Shown: one piece after another, positions 5,964 to 10,024 of the stretch | Layout of the letters: every line of letters begins with the position of its first letter | How positions within the stretch are numbered: the first letter of the stretch is position 1 | Assembly (NCBI GenBank): GCA_020433835.1 | Contig: JAGRBY010000015.1 | Span: 21,730 to 31,753 of the forward strand | Source: Anaerolineae bacterium | Lineage (GTDB): Bacteria > Chloroflexota > Anaerolineae > 4572-78 > J111 | DNA: 10,024 bases | Reading direction: 5' to 3' | Notes under the pieces: generated by a model | What the model was told of the DNA's origin: nothing | The model's input: only the letters and a program-made list of their open reading frames with translations | Databases searched by the model: none | Position numbers and translations under genes: made by a program

Positions 5964-6515
5964 ATGGCAATGGAAGACCGCAAAAGCTGGGAAATTAAAG
6001 ACGAGGCCATTCTAAGCGATCTAGTCACATTGATGGCTTTAACCGATGAAGAAAAACAGGCACTTGCCGCCAGCAAAGATAAAGCCGAAGAAATTGCTCC
6101 GCAATTGATCAGTGCTTTTTATGATCGACTTCTGTCCCACGATAACACCGCCGAATACTTTAACGGCAATGGCATGGTTGAGCATCTTAGAGGGACGCTC
6201 GAAAACTGGTTTATCCAACTCTTTTCAGGTGACTACGGCACAGAGTATGTCAACAGCCGACTAACCATTGGCAAAACCCACGTTCGCATCGGGTTGCCGG
6301 TTCGATACCCGCTGGCCATGATGGATGTTCTTATTCAGTATGGTGAAAAAATTGCTGCGATGAATGGCAATACTGAAATTACCACAACTGCTTTCCGTAA
6401 ACTGGCCGCATTGGATATTGCTATCTTCAACCAAGCTTACGAAAATGAGCAGCTCGATCACCTCTCTGAAGTCGTGGGCAACGAGCGCCTCGCTCGCCGA
6501 CTTCTCACTAAATAA
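5964..6515 (+). CDS. Stand-alone protoglobin / globin-coupled-sensor-type haem protein
   Basis: The protein has 183 residues, with AGGAG at 5951-5955, 8 bases before the ATG. The fold pattern is that of the Protoglobin/GCS globin family. An N-terminal pre-helix segment with LTDEEKQAL is followed by the B-helix FYDRLLSHDNTAEYF (52-66), with Tyr53 at the place where this family usually has its distal Tyr. The F-helix region GKTHVRIGLPVRYPL (103-117) supplies H106 as the proximal haem ligand. The H-helix is LDIAIFNQAYE (150-160). It ends ~20 residues later with no methyl-accepting, kinase or cyclase output domain, so it must signal through a partner or simply bind gas. As the last gene of the roadblock-GTPase operon, 32 bases after a roadblock gene and just before two terminators, it is well placed as the O2/NO/CO or redox input of that module. 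The haem family is firm; ligand and partner are inferred. Confidence 0.9.
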   Translation: MAMEDRKSWEIKDEAILSDLVTLMALTDEEKQALAASKDKAEEIAPQLISAFYDRLLSHDNTAEYFNGNGMVEHLRGTLENWFIQLFSGDYGTEYVNSRLTIGKTHVRIGLPVRYPLAMMDVLIQYGEKIAAMNGNTEITTTAFRKLAALDIAIFNQAYENEQLDHLSEVVGNERLARRLLTK

Positions 6516-6563
6516 GATCATTATGTAGTCCACGAATTGAGCATCAGGCAGCGTTAGATGCCA

Positions 6564-6590
6564 ATCCGCATTGCATCGCGGATCATTTTT
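6564..6590 (+). terminator. First intrinsic terminator after the globin gene
   Basis: ATCCGC (6564-6569) pairs with GCGGAT (6578-6583) around an 8-base loop. TTTTT follows at 6586-6590. The stem is short but GC-containing and lies ~50 bases after the globin stop codon. Confidence 0.5.
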
Positions 6591-6603
6591 CTAAAATTTA
6601 TAC

Positions 6604-6651
6604 AAAAGCATCGCTTCATAAATAGAGCAATCTAGAAGTCGATGCTTTTTT
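6604..6651 (+). terminator. Second, stronger intrinsic terminator ending the roadblock-GTPase operon
   Basis: AAAAGCATCG (6604-6613) is exactly complementary to CGATGCTTTT (6640-6649). The stem continues inward as CTTC (6614-6617) with GAAG (6635-6638) past one bulged T at 6639, leaving a 17-base loop. A six-T tract (6646-6651) closes the 3' side. The A-tract on the 5' side could also serve transcription from the opposite strand. Confidence 0.8.
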
Positions 6652-6660
6652 ATTTAGAGG

Positions 6661-6689
6661 TTGTACTAAATCAATAAATTTTTTACAAT
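6661..6689 (+). promoter_or_regulatory. Sigma70-type promoter for the LOV hybrid kinase
   Basis: TTGTAC (6661-6666, matching TTGACA at the TTG) and TACAAT (6684-6689, five of six to TATAAT) are separated by exactly 17 bases. The site lies 9 bases past the terminator at 6604-6651, so the kinase is likely an independent unit. A start near 6696 would leave only about 8 untranslated bases before the ATG at 6704, or about 92 before the ATG at 6788. Confidence 0.5.
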
Positions 6690-6703
6690 AGTAATAGAGA
6701 GAG

Positions 6704-8794
6704 ATGATGGAGGATTGCCTTGCACTAACCCTGTCGAGCTATCGACTACGTTCCTGCGGGTTTATTCTACAAGTGGGCCAATCCTTAATGGACGAATTAA
6801 AAACAAAACAACAGCTTTTATTCGAATTGGCACAAGCCCGGCAGCGTATTGCCGAATTAGAAGATTTGGAAACCGAACGTCTCCAGGTTCTTCACGTTCT
6901 ACATCTTCAAAACCGGGCTATGGAATCGACTGGCAACGGCATTGTTATTGTCGATGCCAACCAGTCGGATCACCCCGTCATCTACTGTAATCCCGCTTTT
7001 AGCCGCATCACCGGCTATTCCATTGTCGACGTTATGGGCGAAAATTGCCGCTTCTTACAAGGCCCCGACACCGATCCCGCCGTTGTTGACCAAATTCGCC
7101 AGGCAATTCGGCAGCAAACCGATTGCCAAGTTGTTATAAAAAACTACCGCAAAGACGGCACCCCTTTTTGGAATGAACTAACGATTTCGCCCGTTCGAGA
7201 TCGACAAGGGGATGTCACCCACTTTGTCGGCATTCAAAACGATATTACCCACCGCAAACAAACAGAAGAACAACTGCGTGCCAATGAGGAACGGTTTCGA
7301 CAGGTTATCAACTCCATCAGCGATCACATCTATGTTACAAAGGTTTCAAAGGATAGGGTCCATACCAATCTTTATCTCTCCCCCCACGCACAAACACTCA
7401 CCGGCTATCCACTGACCGTTTTAGAGGCCGATTGGAACTTTTGGCCCTCTCAAATCGTTCACCCGGATGATAGAGCGCGAGCGGCCGATCAAGCCAAACG
7501 CTTGGCAGACGGCATCAACAGCGAAACCGAGTATCGCATCACGCGAGCCGATGGGCAAGTTATTTGGGTTCGTGACAGCGGACGCGTGACACAAAAAGGG
7601 GAGGCGACCCTTGTTTACGGCGTAGTTAGCGACATAACCGAACGCAAACGGGCAGAAAAAATGCAGCGCCAAACACAAAAAATGGAAGCGATTGGCAAAC
7701 TGGCCGGTGGCGTAGCCCACGATTTTAACAATTTACTGACAGTCATCTACGGCCAATGCGAACTACTGCTAGGTGACGACTATACGCAGCACAACGCACT
7801 CCGGGAAGAAATCAAAGAAATTAAGGTTGCCAGCGAAAAGGCCATGTTGTTAACCCAGCAACTCTTAACCTTTAGCCGTCAGCGTCCACCCCAATCACAA
7901 ATTTTAAACCTAAACCAGGTTATTGATCAGTTCAAAAAAATGTTGCAGCGACTTGTAGGCGAGAATATTGACTTCGTTGATAACCTGGCCCCAGATTTAC
8001 GTTCTATCAAGGCCGATCCGAGTCAGATTGAACAGGTACTTATGAATTTGGTAATTAACGCGCGGGATGCAATGCCCAAAGGGGGCGCGCTAACCATTAC
8101 CACGGCTAATATTCAATCTGCTAATGGGGCAACAAATCACGAGGCAAGAAAACTGGAGGCTTACGTGCAGCTTACCGTGTCGGATACCGGCATTGGTATT
8201 GATAAAGAAACGCAAGCCCGCATGTTTGAACCGTTCTATACCACCAAAGCTGTCGGCAAGGGGACGGGATTGGGATTATCGACCGTTTATGGCATTGTTC
8301 AGCAAAATCACGGACAGATTAAGGTACTGAGCCAACTAGGACAAGGTACAACGTTTGAAATATTGTTACCGGTCATCAACGAATCGGCTGCTATCTCGAC
8401 AAACAGCTTGACCACCCCCTCAAACCTAACCGGTGACGAAACCATTCTCCTCGTTGAAGATGAAGCCAACGTGCGGGCCATTACCCGAAAATTTCTCCGC
8501 AAACGCGGCTACAACGTTATCGAGGCCGCCAATGTACAGGATGCGCTTGAAATTTCTCGTCAGGCCAAAAGTATCGACTTACTGATTACCGATATGATTA
8601 TGCCCGATATGAACGGCTATGAGTTGGTCAACCACCTATCCCGATGGCAACCGGACCTTAAAGTCCTGTTTATTTCCGGCTACCCGGATGATATACTTGA
8701 TCAGCACGACATCCTGATCGAGGGTATCCCTCTTCTGGAAAAGCCTTTTTCCTCAGAAACACTAGCCCGTAAAGTTCGAGACGTGCTTGATTAA
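6704..8794 (+). CDS. LOV-PAS hybrid sensor histidine kinase with C-terminal receiver
   Basis: The protein has 696 residues and no membrane segments, so it should be cytosolic. A coiled coil (about 30-60) precedes a LOV-type PAS domain (about 73-185). That domain has GENCRFLQG with adduct-forming C115, plus N147, N157 and Q178 at the flavin-contact places (NYRKDG, FWNELT, VGIQND). It therefore looks like a functional FMN blue-light sensor. A second PAS domain (195-313, WPSQIVHPDDRARA) follows, then HisKA with H339 in GGVAHDFNN. The HATPase domain is complete: N452 in INARDAM, G1 SDTGIGI (493-499), FEPFYTTK, and G2 GKGTGLGLSTVYG (518-530). The receiver (578-696) has E585/D586, phosphoacceptor D630, S658 and K680. 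The start is uncertain: residues 1-28 look unconserved, and Met29 (ATG at 6788) begins the coiled coil, but neither ATG has a good Shine-Dalgarno. Its target is not evident. Proximity makes the GTPase module's receivers candidates for crosstalk. Confidence 0.95.
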   Translation: MMEDCLALTLSSYRLRSCGFILQVGQSLMDELKTKQQLLFELAQARQRIAELEDLETERLQVLHVLHLQNRAMESTGNGIVIVDANQSDHPVIYCNPAFSRITGYSIVDVMGENCRFLQGPDTDPAVVDQIRQAIRQQTDCQVVIKNYRKDGTPFWNELTISPVRDRQGDVTHFVGIQNDITHRKQTEEQLRANEERFRQVINSISDHIYVTKVSKDRVHTNLYLSPHAQTLTGYPLTVLEADWNFWPSQIVHPDDRARAADQAKRLADGINSETEYRITRADGQVIWVRDSGRVTQKGEATLVYGVVSDITERKRAEKMQRQTQKMEAIGKLAGGVAHDFNNLLTVIYGQCELLLGDDYTQHNALREEIKEIKVASEKAMLLTQQLLTFSRQRPPQSQILNLNQVIDQFKKMLQRLVGENIDFVDNLAPDLRSIKADPSQIEQVLMNLVINARDAMPKGGALTITTANIQSANGATNHEARKLEAYVQLTVSDTGIGIDKETQARMFEPFYTTKAVGKGTGLGLSTVYGIVQQNHGQIKVLSQLGQGTTFEILLPVINESAAISTNSLTTPSNLTGDETILLVEDEANVRAITRKFLRKRGYNVIEAANVQDALEISRQAKSIDLLITDMIMPDMNGYELVNHLSRWQPDLKVLFISGYPDDILDQHDILIEGIPLLEKPFSSETLARKVRDVLD

Positions 8795-9861
8795 TTTTCG
8801 GCGGGAACCAGCCAGATTTTTTCCGGCGGCAGATAAAGATTTACCGTTTGCCCGACGGGATATTGGTGAATGCTGGTCGCATCAGCCACAACTTCCATAA
8901 CCAGCGGCAGATGGCCATTACCGGCCTGAGCCGAGATCTTAAAGCGGGCATGTGTCCCCAGATAGATGCTGCTCTCCACCCGCCCTTGAGCCATATTGGT
9001 CTCGATCCCATTACGGCCAATCATAACACCTTCCGGACGAATTGTCGCCAAAACAGCGCCATCAGACAACATAGCCGATTGACATCGAAACAGTCCCAGC
9101 GCTGTTTCGATAACCTGACCGCGTTTATGACCCGGAATAAAATTAACCCCTCCAAAAAACCGAGCCACGCGCTCATTAAGGGGACGCTCGTAAAAGGCTT
9201 GCGGCGGGCCGTATTGATGAAGTTGCCCCTCAAACAGCAGCGCGATTTGATCGGCCAGCACCACTGCCTCCTCTTGATCGTGCGTGACAAAGATAGTCGT
9301 CAACTTGAACTGCTGTTGAACATCGTGGATCAACTCGCGCATCTCACCCCGCAAATGGGCATCCAGATTCGACAGCGGTTCATCGAGCAGCAGGACACGC
9401 GGCTCAACGATCAAAGCCCGTGCCAACGCCACCCGCTGCTGCTGCCCCCCAGAGAGTTGGTGGGGCCGACGATCATCAAGGCCGGGCAGGCGCACCAAGG
9501 CCAGCATCTCGCTGACCCGGCGTTGGATGGTGCGCCGATCAACCCCGCGCATTTTGAGACCAAAGCCCACATTTTGGCTGACCGACATATGGGGAAAGAG
9601 TAGATGGTTTTGAAACGCCATCACCACTTCCCGCTTCTCGGTTGGCACGCCCACAATCGACTCCCCATCGAACAGAATATCGCCCTCAGTCGGGGTAATA
9701 AGACCGGCTATCATCTTTAGAGCCGTTGTTTTACCGCAGCCGGAAGGACCAAGCAGCGCCGTAGTGCGTCCGGGCGGCATCGTCAGGCTCAATGCCCGCA
9801 CCGCCGGAGAATCACCACCGGGATAAATTTTGGTTAATTTTTGCAGATCAACCTGGGTCAT
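8791..9861 (-). CDS. ABC transporter ATP-binding protein, MalK/PotA/FbpC type
   Basis: The protein has 356 residues, the usual length for import ATPases with a C-terminal regulatory domain. Walker A is GPSGCGKTT (38-46), the Q-loop AFQNHLLFP, signature [15 protein letters not shown], Walker [13 protein letters not shown] and the H-loop VTHDQEEA. The segment after ~235 ([10 protein letters not shown] onward) is a TOBE-type domain with [11 protein letters not shown]. It would power a periplasmic-binding-protein-dependent importer. Candidate substrates are sugars, polyamines, iron(III) or phosphonates, and sequence alone does not choose between them. The start ATG overlaps the permease stop codon as ATGA (9858-9861), so the two are in one operon and translationally coupled. 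The gene converges on the LOV kinase, the stop codons sharing TTAA at 8791-8794. By eye it is distinctly richer in GC than the roadblock cluster. Confidence 0.95.
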   Translation of the reverse strand: MTQVDLQKLTKIYPGGDSPAVRALSLTMPPGRTTALLGPSGCGKTTALKMIAGLITPTEGDILFDGESIVGVPTEKREVVMAFQNHLLFPHMSVSQNVGFGLKMRGVDRRTIQRRVSEMLALVRLPGLDDRRPHQLSGGQQQRVALARALIVEPRVLLLDEPLSNLDAHLRGEMRELIHDVQQQFKLTTIFVTHDQEEAVVLADQIALLFEGQLHQYGPPQAFYERPLNERVARFFGGVNFIPGHKRGQVIETALGLFRCQSAMLSDGAVLATIRPEGVMIGRNGIETNMAQGRVESSIYLGTHARFKISAQAGNGHLPLVMEVVADATSIHQYPVGQTVNLYLPPEKIWLVPAEN

Positions 9862-10024
9862 AAGCGACCAATGCCTCCAATAGCTGCATTTTTACCGGTT
9901 AGATAGCGCGAAGTCAGCACGAGAAAAATAACTGCCGGGCCGATAAAGATGATGCTCAACGCAGCGGTAATGGCGTTGTCGCCGCTGTTGGCAAACGAGA
10001 AAAGCAGCAGCGGCAGTGTAATCA
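9858..10024 (-). CDS. ABC transporter permease, C-terminal fragment (5' end outside window)
   Basis: The frame reads in from the window edge as ITLPLLLFSFANSGDNAITA, then a hydrophobic helix ALSIIFIGPAVIFLVL, then [17 protein letters not shown] and the stop TGA at 9860-9858. Only 54 residues are visible. One clear membrane segment followed by a short positively charged cytoplasmic tail is the usual end of a MalG/PotC/FbpB-type permease. The stop overlaps the start of the ATPase gene by 4 bases. The characteristic EAA loop would lie outside the window, so the family call rests on the tail and on the ATPase partner. Confidence 0.8.
   Translation of the reverse strand, partial: ITLPLLLFSFANSGDNAITAALSIIFIGPAVIFLVLTSRYLTGKNAAIGGIGRL

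Noticed and set aside
6728..6745. Small hairpin GTCGA-GCTA-TCGAC near the start of the LOV kinase
   Set aside because: A 5-base stem is too short to call a regulatory element, and it may lie within coding sequence.
8848..9603. A 251-codon + strand open frame opposite the ABC ATPase
   Set aside because: The ATPase on the other strand has every catalytic motif. The antisense frame is a shadow of its GC-rich codons, with a composition (Gln, His, Arg, Leu) typical of such shadows.
1..10024. CRISPR arrays, tRNA/rRNA genes, insertion sequences or prophage genes
   Set aside because: I looked for spaced direct repeats, cloverleaf-like segments, transposase motifs and terminal inverted repeats and saw none. 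Coding density leaves little room for them.

Overview
The window looks like a bacterial chromosome segment of intermediate GC. It holds a dense signal-transduction cluster on the + strand and the edge of an ABC-transporter operon on the - strand. The mix of an MglA-like small GTPase, many roadblock/LC7 proteins, a DUF4388 (PATAN) protein, a GAF kinase and a LOV hybrid kinase is what one meets in Chloroflexota (Anaerolineae/Caldilineae-type filamentous bacteria). Cyanobacteria, Deinococcota and Myxococcota have related parts. The Chloroflexota assignment is inference from gene content, not a database match.

Region 1 (1-2013): the 3' part of a GAF histidine kinase whose phosphoacceptor box is intact but whose ATP-binding boxes are badly eroded. 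It is followed closely by a response regulator with a receiver domain and an OmpR/PhoB-type DNA-binding domain.

Region 2 (2014-6651): a 132-base regulatory gap with repeated CCAAC/AAAGTT elements and an extended -10 promoter leads into a seven-gene run. In order these are REC-roadblock, roadblock, MglA-like GTPase, roadblock, DUF4388-roadblock, roadblock (a near paralogue of the preceding roadblock domain) and a stand-alone protoglobin/globin sensor. A perfect 10+10 inverted repeat lies just before the second gene. The run ends in two consecutive hairpin-plus-T-tract terminators.

Region 3 (6652-8794): a separately promoted hybrid sensor kinase (LOV-PAS-HisKA-HATPase-REC). Its first PAS domain carries the NCRFLQG motif and the flavin-contact Asn/Asn/Gln set of a photoactive LOV domain.

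Region 4 (8791-10024, - strand): an ABC ATPase of the MalK/PotA/FbpC type, preceded by the C-terminal end of a permease with an ATGA stop/start overlap. The ATPase and LOV kinase converge, with their stop codons overlapping in TTAA.

Working model (inference): phosphorelay input (degenerate kinase, DNA-binding regulator, REC-roadblock) and gas or redox input (protoglobin) converge on a Ras-like GTPase switch modulated by five roadblock domains. This is analogous to, but not the same as, the MglA/MglB polarity switch of Myxococcus and the conservons of Streptomyces. The blue-light kinase next door may feed the same circuit. Nothing in the window shows the output, which could be motility, polarity, cell development or gene regulation.
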